64,000 bases of DNA from Methanococcoides sp. AM1 (GCF_900774055.1 NZ_CAAGSW010000002.1:310001-374000); one strand, 5' to 3'; shown: positions 54,744 to 64,000, counted from the stretch's first letter. Made by a program: numbers and translations. The notes: generated from the sequence alone by a model not told the origin.

Positions 54744-55676
54744 ATGTTCAGGTTCCAGAAAGAGCAGGAGATCGTCAATATCGCAGGTGTGAAGATCGGA
54801 GGTCAGCCGGGTGAGCTGCCAACAGTACTTGCAGGTACCATATTCTATGAAGGTCACAGCATCGTGGAAGATGCGGATGCTGGCATATTCGACAGGGCAG
54901 AGGCAGAAGTCCTTGTGAACCTGCAGGATTCCATGTCCGATGAGACCGGGAATCCCGCGATCGTCCATATCTTCGCCAACACCTTTGAGAGTATGCAGAA
55001 GTACATCGATTTTGTAACATCAGTAAGCGATTCTCCTTTTATCATCGATTCCCCGCAGCCTGCTGTGAGGATGGCTTCTGCAGAATACGTGACCGACATA
55101 GGACTTGCCGATAAGACGATCTACAATTCCATTAACATGAGCATAAGTGACGATGAATGTGCTTCTCTTGCAAATTCTGACATCGATAGTTCTATAATTC
55201 TCGGTTTCAATGCAATGGACTCATCCCTTGATGGGAGGATGGCATTGCTGGAGAACGGGGGTAAATTGATGGACAGGGGGCTGCTGGAGGTTGCCGGAGA
55301 ATGTGGTATAAAGAACATCCTTATCGATCCAAGCATTACTCCCATGGGTGATGGTGCAGGTATTGCTCTTCGTATGACAATGACAGCAAAGGCGAAATGG
55401 GGATACCCTGTAGGGTCCGGTATCCACAATGCTCCTTCTTCCTGGAGCTGGCTTAAGGCTAAAAAGAAGGAAGATCCACTGGTCTATCAGATGTGCGATA
55501 TAGGTACGGTTTCCATGCAGCAGCTTGCAGGTGGCGATTTTGTTCTCTATGGTCCTATCGAGAATGCACGCTACACCTTCCCACTGGCCGCCATGGGTGA
55601 TATTATGGTCGCGGAGGCATCTTCCGATCTTGATATAGAACCATCATCCTCACACCCGCTTAACCTGCTGGTGTGA
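54744..55676 (+). CDS. mtxH: MtrH-like methyltransferase
   Basis: A 310-residue homologue of MtrH, the methyltransferase subunit that moves a methyl group between a tetrahydromethanopterin-type carrier and a corrinoid protein. FRFQKEQEIVNIAGVKIGGQPGE is the MtrH opening, and the TIM-barrel strands (FIIDSPQPAVRM, IILGFNAMDSS, NILIDPSITPMG) match a pterin-binding fold. ATG at 54744 is favoured over 54738: AGAGG at 54731-54735 is 8 bases away. With mtxA it probably forms a separate methyl-transfer module. Confidence 0.9.
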   Translation: MFRFQKEQEIVNIAGVKIGGQPGELPTVLAGTIFYEGHSIVEDADAGIFDRAEAEVLVNLQDSMSDETGNPAIVHIFANTFESMQKYIDFVTSVSDSPFIIDSPQPAVRMASAEYVTDIGLADKTIYNSINMSISDDECASLANSDIDSSIILGFNAMDSSLDGRMALLENGGKLMDRGLLEVAGECGIKNILIDPSITPMGDGAGIALRMTMTAKAKWGYPVGSGIHNAPSSWSWLKAKKKEDPLVYQMCDIGTVSMQQLAGGDFVLYGPIENARYTFPLAAMGDIMVAEASSDLDIEPSSSHPLNLLV

Positions 55677-55752
55677 ATCCTCTCTTTTTTTTGGAAATGC
55701 TTATGTATCCCCTGCGCGCATATTCTTTTTAGCTTTCCAGGGTTGATGCAGC

Positions 55753-57051
55753 ATGAAAGAACTTAAGATCAGTATATCTGATGAGTTGTATGAGGAACTA
55801 TCTAATGTTCCTGATAAGGATTCCTTTTTGATAGAACTTCTTGAGAACAAGCTGAATATATCTGCTGAGGATAATGCCGGCTCGGTGAAAGATGCTGATG
55901 AACCTTGTTTTGAAGAACCACAGGATATTGCTGGAACAACAGGTGATGTTCCTGATGGTGGCAATGATACTGACGACCAGGTTACAGAAGTTATGAATGC
56001 TGGGGACGCCGGTGAAGAAAATCCAGATGAAGCATACCTTGAACTTGAAGATGTCTTTGAAGAGGAAGACATAATTGCTGATGATGAGGGAAATTATCTG
56101 ACTTTATGTTGCAATTGCAGTCTTGTAGGGCCGGATGATCTTGAAGATTGCAAAGAACCTGTTCTCGATGTCGACTTTGAACATCCTGCCGGGGAGAGCT
56201 CAGAGTCAGTTTCGGAGTTAAATCCTTCTCCTGAATAGGAAAACAATTCTTCTATTGAAAATATGGCATGTTTTGAGAGCATCATCGTTGATCTTACAGA
56301 TCGTATCTGTGAGCTTGAGATGCAGGTCATTGATATGAATGCCAGTGTTCAGTTGCTTAAAGAAAGATCCATCTTATCCGATACCGGGGATAATAAAGCA
56401 GAGTCTGATCCGGTCTTTCCTGCAAGATCCGCTAGCATTGTGGCAGAATGCCAGGAAGAAGCAGTTCCATATGCTACTCTTTCCTTCCCGGAGTTGAAGA
56501 TCCCTCCGGAATTGCTATCTGATGTTGAAGTACCGGTAGCAGAAATTCAGCACGATGATGTAATTGATACTTCAATTCCAATTGATACTCGTTCTCCGGA
56601 TGTTCCGGAAGATGCCGTTGGAAAAGCTCCTTTTTCGGAATCATTCAAACCTGTGCTATTCGATGTTGATACCTCCCCGCTAACTTCTTCAGGGAATCCA
56701 ATGGTAAGTCCGGGTCAAGAGGTCTCATCATTAACTGATGGTGAAGTTGCTACTGATAATATAGAGGATGAGGATGGTGGGGAAAATTCTTCCCAGATTG
56801 CTAAGCCGGATGCACCTGTCCCGGATGTAAATTTTCCGGTTGCGAACAAGCTTGAAAGTTGTATATTTGCTTATCTTCCCTCTGGGTCAGATGTAAAGAA
56901 AGATGTGATCAAAAGCCTTCTTTCCAAGAGATATCTGGATGACGAAGTGGAGTCTAAGATCGATCAGCTTCTTTCAGCAGGGAAGATCTCCAATATTGTA
57001 AAGGATGACAGTGTCTACCTTATGAGGCTTCCTGAAAAGAAATCTGCATGA
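55753..57051 (+). CDS. Acidic protein read through an amber codon (putative pyrrolysine)
   Basis: One open frame of 432 residues interrupted only by TAG at codon 162 (56236-56238). The N-terminal part (1-161) has a ribbon-helix-helix-like start (KELKISISDELYEEL) and a long acidic linker with CCNC. The eight codons after TAG (gaa to aat) lead into the second part: a coiled-coil-like helix (about residues 175-200), a disordered acidic Pro-rich linker and a helical C-terminus (about 360-425, KKDVIKSLLSKRYLDDEVESKIDQLLSAG) resembling a winged helix. The internal ATG at 56263 has no ribosome site. Methylotrophic Methanosarcinaceae read TAG as pyrrolysine. If TAG stops, two separate genes (55753-56238 and 56263-57051) remain. 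Confidence 0.65.
56236..56238 (+). other. In-frame amber (TAG) codon
   Basis: TAG at codon 162 joins two frames with no other stop between them. It is the only TAG at the end of a frame among the roughly sixty genes whose stop I read, all others using TAA or TGA. The surrounding sequence is GAA TAG GAA. Confidence 0.8.
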
Positions 57052-57177
57052 TCTTATCTTGCAAGTTGCATCAGTTTAGAGTCCAATGATCATAACTTAT
57101 GGTCGGATCATGAGCTTGTCATCTGGGATCAAAAAATAAGAATATAAAAAAAGGAATGAGCTGCTTAAACAGCAGCT

Positions 57178-58839
57178 TTAATCCCTGATCGCTCCCCTGT
57201 TCGCGGAGCTAACTGTTTTTCGATATCTTGAAAGGTAGCCTGTGACTTCCTTTTCGACCGGTTTGAAATCTGCCCTTCTCTTTTCCAGTTCTTCGTCCGG
57301 GACATTGAGCTCAAGCTTCCTTGCAGGCATGTCGATCTCAATGATGTCGCCTTCCTGTATCAGGCCGATAGGTCCGCCTTCATAGGCTTCCGGTGAGATG
57401 TGACCTATGCATGGTCCTCTTGTACCGCCTGAGAACCTTCCGTCTGTGATAAGTGCTACTGAATCGATCAGTCCCATTCCTGCAATAGCTGATGTTGGTG
57501 AGAGCATCTCACGCATGCCAGGACCTCCTTTTGGTCCTTCGTACCTGATGACAACAACATCTCCTGACTTTATTCCGCCTTTCATGATGATTGCCATTGC
57601 ATCTTCTTCACTATCGAATACTCTTGCAGGACCTGTGTGCCTGAGCATTTTCTCATCGACAGCTGCCTGCTTTACAACTGCTCCATCAGGTGCCAGGTTT
57701 CCTTTAAGGACTGCAATTCCGCCTTCTTCGTGCAGTGGATTATCGAGTGTTGTCAGGATACGGGCGTTCAGCTTCGGATTGACAATGACGAATTCTTCGA
57801 CATTTTCACCAACGGTCTTTCCAGTGATGGTCTTCTCATCAAGGTTGAGCTTTGTTTTCAGCCTCTTCATGATCGCATGAACTCCGCCGGCTCTCTCAAA
57901 ATCGAGCATGAAATTCTCTCCGCCTGGTCTGAGTCCGATCAGGTGAGGGGTTGTCTTGCTAAGCTCATCGAACTTCTCAAGTGGAAGTTCAAGTCCGAAT
58001 TCATGGGCGATGGCAGGCAGGTGAAGGGTAGTGTTCGTACTTCCTCCGACTGCAAGGTCTACCATGATAGCATTCTCAAAGGATTTCTCAGTGACTATCT
58101 GGCGTGCAGAAATTCCTTCTTTTACAAGCTCTACGATCCTTTCACCGGAATCTTTTGCAATACGCATCTTCTTTGCATCGACCGCATGAGCAGTTGCACA
58201 ACCGGGAAGACTGAGTCCCAGTGCTTCTGTCATGCATGCCATGGTATTAGCTGTGAACATTCCGGCACATGAACCTGCGCCACAACAACAGAGATCTTCA
58301 AGCTGTTTCAGTTTTTCAGATGAGACCTTACCGCTCTGGCATGATCCAACACCTTCAAAGACAGAAACGAGGTCAGTGTATTTGTCATCAACATATCCTG
58401 GCAGCATCGGACCGCCTGTAACGACCATTGTCGGAATGTCGACCCTTCCTGCAGCCATGAGGTGACCTGGTGTGATCTTGTCACATGATGTTACCATGAC
58501 CATACCATCCATCTGCTGGCCCTGTATCATGATCTCAATGGTGTCTTCGATGGCTTCCCTGCTTGGGAGGGAATATTTCATTCCTTCGTGTCCCATCGCG
58601 ATACCATCACAGATGCCTATGGTATGGAATTCGAAAGGAACACCGCCTGCATTGCGAATACCGGCCTTTACCGCTTCTGCAACCTTATCAAGGTGGATGT
58701 GTCCCGGAATGAACTCTGTCCATGAATTCACAACAGCTATGAACGGCTTCTTCATTTCAGAATCGGTCACTCCTATCGCTTTCAAAAGCGAACGGTTTGG
58801 CGCACGTGCATCTCCTTTCTTTGTATTGTCACTTCTCAT
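57178..58839 (-). CDS. ilvD: Dihydroxy-acid dehydratase
   Basis: A 553-residue Fe-S dehydratase of branched-chain amino-acid synthesis, converting 2,3-dihydroxy-acids to 2-keto acids. Cluster cysteines are in [17 protein letters not shown] and [16 protein letters not shown], and the metal/carbamylated lysine region [13 protein letters not shown] is present. C-terminal [14 protein letters not shown] holds the active-site Ser/Thr. Length is standard. Monocistronic; a 117-base gap separates it from the divergent radical SAM gene. Confidence 0.95.
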   Translation of the reverse strand: MRSDNTKKGDARAPNRSLLKAIGVTDSEMKKPFIAVVNSWTEFIPGHIHLDKVAEAVKAGIRNAGGVPFEFHTIGICDGIAMGHEGMKYSLPSREAIEDTIEIMIQGQQMDGMVMVTSCDKITPGHLMAAGRVDIPTMVVTGGPMLPGYVDDKYTDLVSVFEGVGSCQSGKVSSEKLKQLEDLCCCGAGSCAGMFTANTMACMTEALGLSLPGCATAHAVDAKKMRIAKDSGERIVELVKEGISARQIVTEKSFENAIMVDLAVGGSTNTTLHLPAIAHEFGLELPLEKFDELSKTTPHLIGLRPGGENFMLDFERAGGVHAIMKRLKTKLNLDEKTITGKTVGENVEEFVIVNPKLNARILTTLDNPLHEEGGIAVLKGNLAPDGAVVKQAAVDEKMLRHTGPARVFDSEEDAMAIIMKGGIKSGDVVVIRYEGPKGGPGMREMLSPTSAIAGMGLIDSVALITDGRFSGGTRGPCIGHISPEAYEGGPIGLIQEGDIIEIDMPARKLELNVPDEELEKRRADFKPVEKEVTGYLSRYRKTVSSANRGAIRD

Positions 58840-58926
58840 ATGATAACCTCAGTAAAACTCCATGACGTACTATCCTACACGATTAAAGTATAAGTATACT
58901 ATGACAAATCCTCTTCAAAAGGTTCA

Positions 58927-58933
58927 TTTATAA
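58927..58933 (+). promoter_or_regulatory. TATA box of the radical SAM gene
   Basis: TTTATAA is centred 27 bases before the ATG at 58957, predicting a leaderless transcript. Confidence 0.55.
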
Positions 58934-58956
58934 GGAATCCTCCCATTCTAATCCTC

Positions 58957-60651
58957 ATGAGAACAGTGATCATAGACGGTTATGTGGATGAGCCTGCGTG
59001 CTTCGGGGTTCCGCCATACATCTCCCCGTACATACGTTACATAGCCGGTGCCCTGCGTGAAAGGGGCATAGCAGAGGATGATATCCATTATTTAACCATC
59101 GATGGTCTTAGAACAGCAACTCCGGAGGATGTCCTTGCTCTTAAAAATGCTGATCTTGTGGTCATATTGTCAGGAATTACGGTACCGGGAAAATACCTTC
59201 GTTCATCTCCTATTACTCCCGGTGAGATCGAGAATATCTGCGGTCTTTCATCAGGGTTGAAAGTCATCGGTGGTCCCATACGTCTCGGTTTCAGCAAAGA
59301 GGGTGGTACAGGTGCCAAAGAACTGGGTATCGAAGCAGAAGATGTTGTGATCGCAAAGAAGGACATTGAAGCTTTTGTTTATGATATCTTCGGGGAAGGC
59401 TCCCTGCTCGATCCGGAAGATGTCGGTCACAGGCTGAGGACAGTAGATGAGATCGGCAAATGGTCTCGCCTTGGTGCTTTTATCATCGAAAGACATCCGG
59501 ATTATCCTTATGTCATGTGCGAGCTTGAGACCTACCGTGGCTGTGGTCGCAAGGTTCACTGCTCCTTCTGCACTGAAAGGTTCTATGGTCCTTCGGATTA
59601 TCGTCCTGTATCCGATGTGATCGATGAGGTCTCTTCCCTCTATGGTGTCGGTGCCAGACATTTCCGTATAGGCAGGCAACCGGACCTGTTCAGTTTTCAT
59701 GCAAAGGATATAGGTGCGGACATCCTGCAACCGGATCCCTCAGTACTGGAATCGCTCTATAGCGGTATACGCAAAGTTGCACCTGAACTTAAGGTCCTTC
59801 ATATGGACAACGCAAATCCGGCTACTATCGCTGCATACCCTGAGCAGAGCCGTGAGATCATGAAGACCATTATACGCCATCACACATCCGGCGACATTGC
59901 TGCTCTTGGAATGGAAAGTGCTGATCCTGCTGTGGTGCGTGCCAATGACCTGAAGGCAATGCCTGAAGATGTGATGGATGTCATCAAAATGATCAATGAA
60001 GTTGGTGCTGTAAGGGGCAGTAGCGGCCTTCCGGAACTTTTGCCGGGGCTGAACTTTGTTCATGGACTGCCCGGTGAGACAAAGAAGACATTTGAGATGA
60101 ACTATGATTTCCTCAGGAATGTGCTGGATTCAGGTCTTCTTGTCAGAAGGATCAATATCCGTCAGGTCATGGCATTTCCGGATACCCGGGTCTATGGCAA
60201 CGATGAGCTTGTGGGAAAACACAAGAAACTGTTCCTGAAATACAAGGAAAAGATACGAAAAGAAATAGACCTGCCAATGCTTCGCAAGGTCGTTCCTAAA
60301 GGGACCGTACTTCGGGATGTGATGTGCGAAGTACACGATGAGAGTTCAAAGAACAATCTGACATTTGGAAGGCAGTTCGGATCCTATCCTTTACTTGTGG
60401 GGATACCGCTGACCCTCCCTCTGGGCAAGTTCACTGACGTGCTCATCGTAGATCATGGGCAGCGTTCTGTAAAGGCTATTCCTTACCCGCTTGAAATTAA
60501 TTCTGTGCCCTTGTCGGTTATCAGGGAAATACCTGGTGTAAGTGATCTTGAAGCTTCTAATATCTTCAGTGGTGTGCCTTATGCAAATGAGAATGAGATC
60601 CTGGAGAGGGTGCAGGACGTGGGGGAATTGCTGAGTTATATAACAGTTTGA
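58957..60651 (+). CDS. Radical SAM protein with a B12-like N-terminus and helix-hairpin-helix C-terminus
   Basis: A 564-residue radical SAM protein, COG1031-like. Residues about 1-165 resemble a Rossmann/B12-binding-type domain. The Fe-S motif near residues 193-202 is CGRKVHCSFC, that is C-x5-C-x2-C instead of the normal C-x3-C-x2-C. The barrel continues to about residue 410 (FVHGLPGETKKTFEMNYDFL is typical), and a C-terminal helix-hairpin-helix (IREIPGVSDLEASNIF) suggests nucleic-acid binding. Substrate unknown. A TATA box sits 27 bases before the ATG. Confidence 0.85.
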   Translation: MRTVIIDGYVDEPACFGVPPYISPYIRYIAGALRERGIAEDDIHYLTIDGLRTATPEDVLALKNADLVVILSGITVPGKYLRSSPITPGEIENICGLSSGLKVIGGPIRLGFSKEGGTGAKELGIEAEDVVIAKKDIEAFVYDIFGEGSLLDPEDVGHRLRTVDEIGKWSRLGAFIIERHPDYPYVMCELETYRGCGRKVHCSFCTERFYGPSDYRPVSDVIDEVSSLYGVGARHFRIGRQPDLFSFHAKDIGADILQPDPSVLESLYSGIRKVAPELKVLHMDNANPATIAAYPEQSREIMKTIIRHHTSGDIAALGMESADPAVVRANDLKAMPEDVMDVIKMINEVGAVRGSSGLPELLPGLNFVHGLPGETKKTFEMNYDFLRNVLDSGLLVRRINIRQVMAFPDTRVYGNDELVGKHKKLFLKYKEKIRKEIDLPMLRKVVPKGTVLRDVMCEVHDESSKNNLTFGRQFGSYPLLVGIPLTLPLGKFTDVLIVDHGQRSVKAIPYPLEINSVPLSVIREIPGVSDLEASNIFSGVPYANENEILERVQDVGELLSYITV

Positions 60652-60680
60652 TCCTGCTATTTTTCCTCCCTTCCTTTTTC

Positions 60681-61715
60681 TTACTTCTGGATTGAATTAT
60701 TCAGGAAATCCGCATCTTTCAGGACTTTCAGGCTAACAAAGCTTCCTGCGACTATGTTAGTATAATATGTGAGTGCTCTCCAGGTCAGCACGGTTATACC
60801 TATTAAGGCAGGGGAGGCAAGAAGTACTGAGAATAGCGAACTTGCACCTAACTCTGCCACTCCGCTTGCACCGGGGGTTGCAGGTATGATCATTATTATT
60901 GTCAATAGGATCTGTGCTGTGAATGCAAGAACTATGTTTGGGGGCTGGTTCAGTCCTACAAGTATGATCGGCAGGATGGAATATAGGGCACAGCGATATA
61001 TGATGGTGCATACTGTTCCATACAATAATCCTCTTCTTCCTTTTTTCAGAAGGTATCGAAGACCATAGTGGAAATCATCCAGTTCACGATCTACTTTCTT
61101 CAACAGGGTTGTGATCGCTTCATCGGTTTTTTTTCCATGAAAACGGGTAGTTCTGTTCACCAGAAAATGAATGGTGCTCTTTGTCCGATCAGGTTTCCAT
61201 ATACCATATATCAGTATTCCAAGGGCTGAGAGCAGTACTGCTTCTCCTGTAATAAATAGGATGTCAAAATTTTCTCCGGGGATAACGCCTCTGAAGATGT
61301 AGAGTGCAACAGGTGCTGTCAGGAGTATCAAAAAGGCATCAGTGAGCCGCTCACCAATTACCACTGCCGTTGCCTGTCCGATAGGTATTTCGTTCTTTGA
61401 AAGAAGATGGACTCTCAGGGCCTCTCCTCCGGCAGAAGATGGCGTGACCGCAGCTACGAGGAGGCTGGATATGGCTATTTCAGTGGTTTTAAATGAGCTG
61501 ATGTCATGGCCCATGGATTGGCACATGAACTTCGTGCGCAATCCCCAGATAATATATGAAAACACCTGAAGTGCGATGGCAGCGATGATCGCTTCTTTTT
61601 TAATGTTGAGGATCGAATCGATGGTGGTCGTGTCCACTGTGAAGAACAGTAGAATTACAATTGATGTGAAGCTTAACAGCAATGAGATTACGAGCCACTT
61701 AAAGAATCGATTCAT
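60681..61715 (-). CDS. UPF0104/AglD-like flippase-fold membrane protein
   Basis: A 344-residue membrane protein of the lysylphosphatidylglycerol synthase-TM (UPF0104) family, with about eight hydrophobic segments. TPSSAGGEALRVHLL and TPGASGVAELGASSLF are typical conserved loops. Related proteins act in lipid or glycan transfer and as putative flippases. It follows the sugar nucleotidyltransferase on the same strand (20 bases), so a surface-glycan role is plausible, though not shown. Confidence 0.87.
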   Translation of the reverse strand: MNRFFKWLVISLLLSFTSIVILLFFTVDTTTIDSILNIKKEAIIAAIALQVFSYIIWGLRTKFMCQSMGHDISSFKTTEIAISSLLVAAVTPSSAGGEALRVHLLSKNEIPIGQATAVVIGERLTDAFLILLTAPVALYIFRGVIPGENFDILFITGEAVLLSALGILIYGIWKPDRTKSTIHFLVNRTTRFHGKKTDEAITTLLKKVDRELDDFHYGLRYLLKKGRRGLLYGTVCTIIYRCALYSILPIILVGLNQPPNIVLAFTAQILLTIIMIIPATPGASGVAELGASSLFSVLLASPALIGITVLTWRALTYYTNIVAGSFVSLKVLKDADFLNNSIQK

Positions 61716-61735
61716 GCTTTCAGGTGTTCTATTTT

Positions 61736-62896
61736 TTAGTCCAGGTCAGGGTTGATTATGGTCTCCTTTATCCTTGAGCCCGGTTTGATATTGATCTCCG
61801 GCCATATCTTTACATCGGAGTGGATGGTGGAATCATCATTGATGATTACACGGGGCCCGATCACCGTTCCGTTCTCCATGCTACAGTTCTCTCCTATCAC
61901 AGTATTGTTGTCGATGATCGAACCGGATGCATTGGAGTTGTTCCCGATGGTAACTTCATTGAATATATATGATGATAATATCCTGCAGTTGTCCTTGATA
62001 ACGCAATTGCAGCCAATGGCTGTATATGGCCCGATCAGGACGTTGTCTCCAATAACTGTGTTCTCTCCGATCACAATTGGTCCCACAAGCGCGGAGTTTG
62101 AACCCACTGCTACGTTATTTCCGATCTTGAGAGGTCCTACGATACGTGAATTCTTGGTTTTGAAGTTACCTTCAATGGAGGTTCCAGGGAGGGAGTCGAG
62201 CATCCATCTCTGTGCCTGTCTGTATGCGTTCGCACTACCCACATCCGTCCAGTGGCCGCGTACAAGCATGCCATTGATCGGCTTGTCCTTTTCCATCAAT
62301 GCCGGGAAAAGATCCTTTGCAAAATCATATTGCTTTCCTTCAGGTATCCAGTCGAATATCTCCGGACTGCACATATATATGCCTGTGCTGGCGAGATTGC
62401 TGAAAATTTCTCCGGGACCTGGCTTTTCAAAAAAGCGGTGTATCCTGTTGTTGACATCCATGTCAGCGATACCGAATTCCCTTGGATCATCAATGGACAT
62501 CAGTCCGATGGTAACTATGGAATCGTTGATCTCATGGAATCGATACATATTGCGAAGATTAAGGTCCATGACATGGTCGCCACCTACAATAATGAATGGC
62601 TCGTCCTTAAGATATTCTTCTGCGTTCTTCACACCGCCAGCAGTTCCGAGTTTCTCTTCTTCATAGACGTAGTCGATATGTACTCCATACATACGTCCGT
62701 CCCCAAGGCTCTCTTCGATCTTTTCTGCCATATATCCGATCGTAATGACAATCTCAGTAAACCCCTCTTTTGCAAGGTGTTCTATCAGATGCACAACCGA
62801 AGGCTTGTTCAAAATAGGTATGCTTGGCTTTGGTCTTTCAAAAGTTAAAGGGCGAAGTCGTGTGCCTTCCCCTCCACACATGATACACGCTTTCAT
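61736..62896 (-). CDS. Sugar-1-phosphate nucleotidyltransferase with beta-helix domain
   Basis: A 386-residue nucleotidyltransferase. The N-terminal GT-A domain opens MKACIMCGGEGTRLRPLTFE, with the G-G-x-G-T-R-L-x-P motif and downstream lysine (KPSIPI), IVGGDHVMDL supplying an Asp metal ligand. The C-terminus (about 240-375) is a left-handed beta-helix of hexapeptide repeats (IGENTVIGDNVLIGPYTAIG). Mannose-1-phosphate guanylyltransferase or a GlmU-like enzyme; which one cannot be decided. Feeds nucleotide sugars to surface glycans. Confidence 0.87.
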   Translation of the reverse strand: MKACIMCGGEGTRLRPLTFERPKPSIPILNKPSVVHLIEHLAKEGFTEIVITIGYMAEKIEESLGDGRMYGVHIDYVYEEEKLGTAGGVKNAEEYLKDEPFIIVGGDHVMDLNLRNMYRFHEINDSIVTIGLMSIDDPREFGIADMDVNNRIHRFFEKPGPGEIFSNLASTGIYMCSPEIFDWIPEGKQYDFAKDLFPALMEKDKPINGMLVRGHWTDVGSANAYRQAQRWMLDSLPGTSIEGNFKTKNSRIVGPLKIGNNVAVGSNSALVGPIVIGENTVIGDNVLIGPYTAIGCNCVIKDNCRILSSYIFNEVTIGNNSNASGSIIDNNTVIGENCSMENGTVIGPRVIINDDSTIHSDVKIWPEINIKPGSRIKETIINPDLD

Positions 62897-62957
62897 ACAT
62901 CAGAAAACGACCTTTTCACTTATATTGTTACCGTTGTGAATTTTTTTGTAATCACTT

Positions 62958-63338
62958 TCAGGGGGTTCTCACATCTTTTGCTTTCTGGACGATGATCTCA
63001 AGTTCCCCTTCATATTCATCCAGTATGCCGGTAACATGCACCTGTTCATTGGCAGAGATCTTTTCATTGATCTCTTCAGCTCCACGGTTGTTTGGTATAA
63101 AGACCTTTATGGGTTGTGGGCTGTAATCGACTTCCAGTATAAGGTGGTCTCCGGTGTATGTGATGCGCTTGCTGAGGACGGTTCCTTCCACAAAGACCTT
63201 TTCTCCAAGTCCGGATGAATCTGCCAGTGGCCGGATATCTCCCGTAAGCTCGCCGGGGAGGTAGGTAAAATAAGCTACTGCCAGTGACAGGATGGCCATC
63301 ACCAGCAGGACTACTACGATCTTTTCTTCTTTTTCCAT
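62958..63338 (-). CDS. Membrane-anchored OB-fold protein
   Basis: A 126-residue protein with an N-terminal membrane helix (about residues 7-27, IVVVLLVMAILSLAVAYFTYL) and an outside-facing OB-fold-like beta domain (about 40-126; GEKVFVEGTVLSKR, EQVHVTGILDEYEGELEIIV). OB-folds of this kind occur in archaeal membrane proteins of unknown role. A 22-base gap separates it from the upstream FKBP gene on the same strand, so they may be co-transcribed. Confidence 0.78.
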   Translation of the reverse strand: MEKEEKIVVVLLVMAILSLAVAYFTYLPGELTGDIRPLADSSGLGEKVFVEGTVLSKRITYTGDHLILEVDYSPQPIKVFIPNNRGAEEINEKISANEQVHVTGILDEYEGELEIIVQKAKDVRTP

Positions 63339-63360
63339 CCTTGATCAGATGTTGTTTGTT

Positions 63361-63906
63361 TTATTCCTGTCCTATGGAGACCAGTGTTATCTTAAAGACA
63401 AGTGTCTTTCCTGCAAGGTGGTGGTTGTAGTCGATGAAAGCATGAGTGTCGTTCATTTTAGCTACAGTTACCTGTCCGTGCTGGGTGTAAAGTGGCATTC
63501 CTACCTCAGGCTCGATCCCCATCTCTTTGAGATGATTTATCTCTACTGGCTGGACAAGTTCCTCGTCGTACTCTCCATATGCTTCTGCTGCCGGCATCGT
63601 GACTGTACGTTCCTCTCCGATCTCCATTCCGATCACGCCGTTGTCAAAGCCTTTGATCATCTGGCCTGCACCCACAGTGAATCCAAGCGGGTTATACTCC
63701 CTTGCAGGGTTGTATTGTCCGGCTTCCTTTGCGACCTCTTCCAGTGATGTGTCAAAAATTGTTCCATCTTCAAGCTGGCCAATGTAATTGACAGTGATAT
63801 AATCTCCTTCGTTTACCATAATATCTTCCTGATCCCCGGAATTGCTTGCACAACCGCTAATGAGGACCATGCCTGCAAGTATAACAAGTAATATTGCTTT
63901 TTTCAT
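63361..63906 (-). CDS. FKBP-type peptidyl-prolyl isomerase lipoprotein (SlyD-like)
   Basis: A 181-residue FKBP-type isomerase that helps proteins fold outside the cell membrane. The N-terminus has a signal peptide and lipobox LISGCAS, giving a lipid-anchored Cys near residue 20. The FKBP core (about 38-180) includes YIGQLEDGTIFDTS and IKGFDNGVIGMEIGEERTV, with a SlyD-like insert (EINHLKEMGIEPEVGMPLYT). ATG at 63906 is chosen because it begins the signal; a TTG at 63915 exists. Confidence 0.9.
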   Translation of the reverse strand: MKKAILLVILAGMVLISGCASNSGDQEDIMVNEGDYITVNYIGQLEDGTIFDTSLEEVAKEAGQYNPAREYNPLGFTVGAGQMIKGFDNGVIGMEIGEERTVTMPAAEAYGEYDEELVQPVEINHLKEMGIEPEVGMPLYTQHGQVTVAKMNDTHAFIDYNHHLAGKTLVFKITLVSIGQE

Positions 63907-64000
63907 TGGAATCAATATTTCTAAACATATAATATGTGATAAGCATTTTGATATTCTATATTTGAGTTTTTATATGTTTTGCTCTTATTTTCTATGAAAT

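Overview
The window comes from a methanogenic archaeon, most likely a methylotrophic member of the Methanosarcinaceae (Methanococcoides/Methanolobus-like). This rests on gene content: archaeal replication and transcription factors (PCNA, PriL, RfcL, TFS, LSm, L37e), archaeal lipid and cell-surface enzymes (archaetidylserine synthase and decarboxylase, archaeosortase A, an archaetidylinositol-phosphate-synthase-like enzyme), and methanogen genes (MtxX, MtrA- and MtrH-like proteins, a CfbB/CbiA-type amidotransferase, MptD, an Fsr-like siroheme protein). The genus is inference. No insertion sequence, prophage, CRISPR array or other mobile element was seen. Base composition looks even, and this reads as ordinary core chromosome.

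Layout. 0-6.4 kb: a small RHH regulator, a UPF0200/UPF0201/TIM-barrel operon, a Dus-like protein and the porCDAB pyruvate:ferredoxin oxidoreductase operon behind a structured leader. 6.5-15.7 kb: Na+/alanine symporter, nth, dinB, a predicted ATPase, a fused HyuA-HyuB protein and a PAP2 phosphatase. 15.7-26.8 kb: purF, a short rpl37e, LSm, thiDN, uspA, valS, a response regulator and alaS. 27-35.7 kb: surE, moaA with a tiny partner gene, cfbB/cbiA, the priL-pcn-tfs-nudix group and the artA-asd-pssA surface/lipid operon. 35.7-40.9 kb: clpB with a divergent winged-helix regulator, a soluble PAS histidine kinase and mptD. 40.9-48.5 kb: hisC/argD, a bactofilin-like protein, a PUA protein, a long non-coding gap with nested inverted repeats, rtcB/archease, a CDP-alcohol transferase, a class II aldolase and tRNA-Thr(TGT). 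48.6-64 kb: Dsr-like protein, MFS transporter, ogt, rfcL, mtxX-mtxA-mtxH, a gene interrupted by an in-frame amber codon, ilvD, a radical SAM protein, a UPF0104 membrane protein, a sugar nucleotidyltransferase, an OB-fold protein and an FKBP lipoprotein.

The most notable observation is at 55753-57051. Two reading frames, each easily annotated as a separate hypothetical protein, lie in the same frame and are separated only by one TAG. All the other stop codons I read in the window are TAA or TGA, and methylotrophic Methanosarcinaceae decode TAG as pyrrolysine. The stretch is therefore best read as one 432-residue protein with an RHH-like N-terminus, an acidic linker and a predicted C-terminal helical domain. 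Other leads are a candidate structured RNA at about 44.75-44.92 kb, an mtxA gene whose conserved N-terminus begins upstream of any ATG/GTG/TTG, a structured por leader, a perfect hairpin abutting the uspA start codon, and the short rpl37e gene that a 60-residue cutoff misses.
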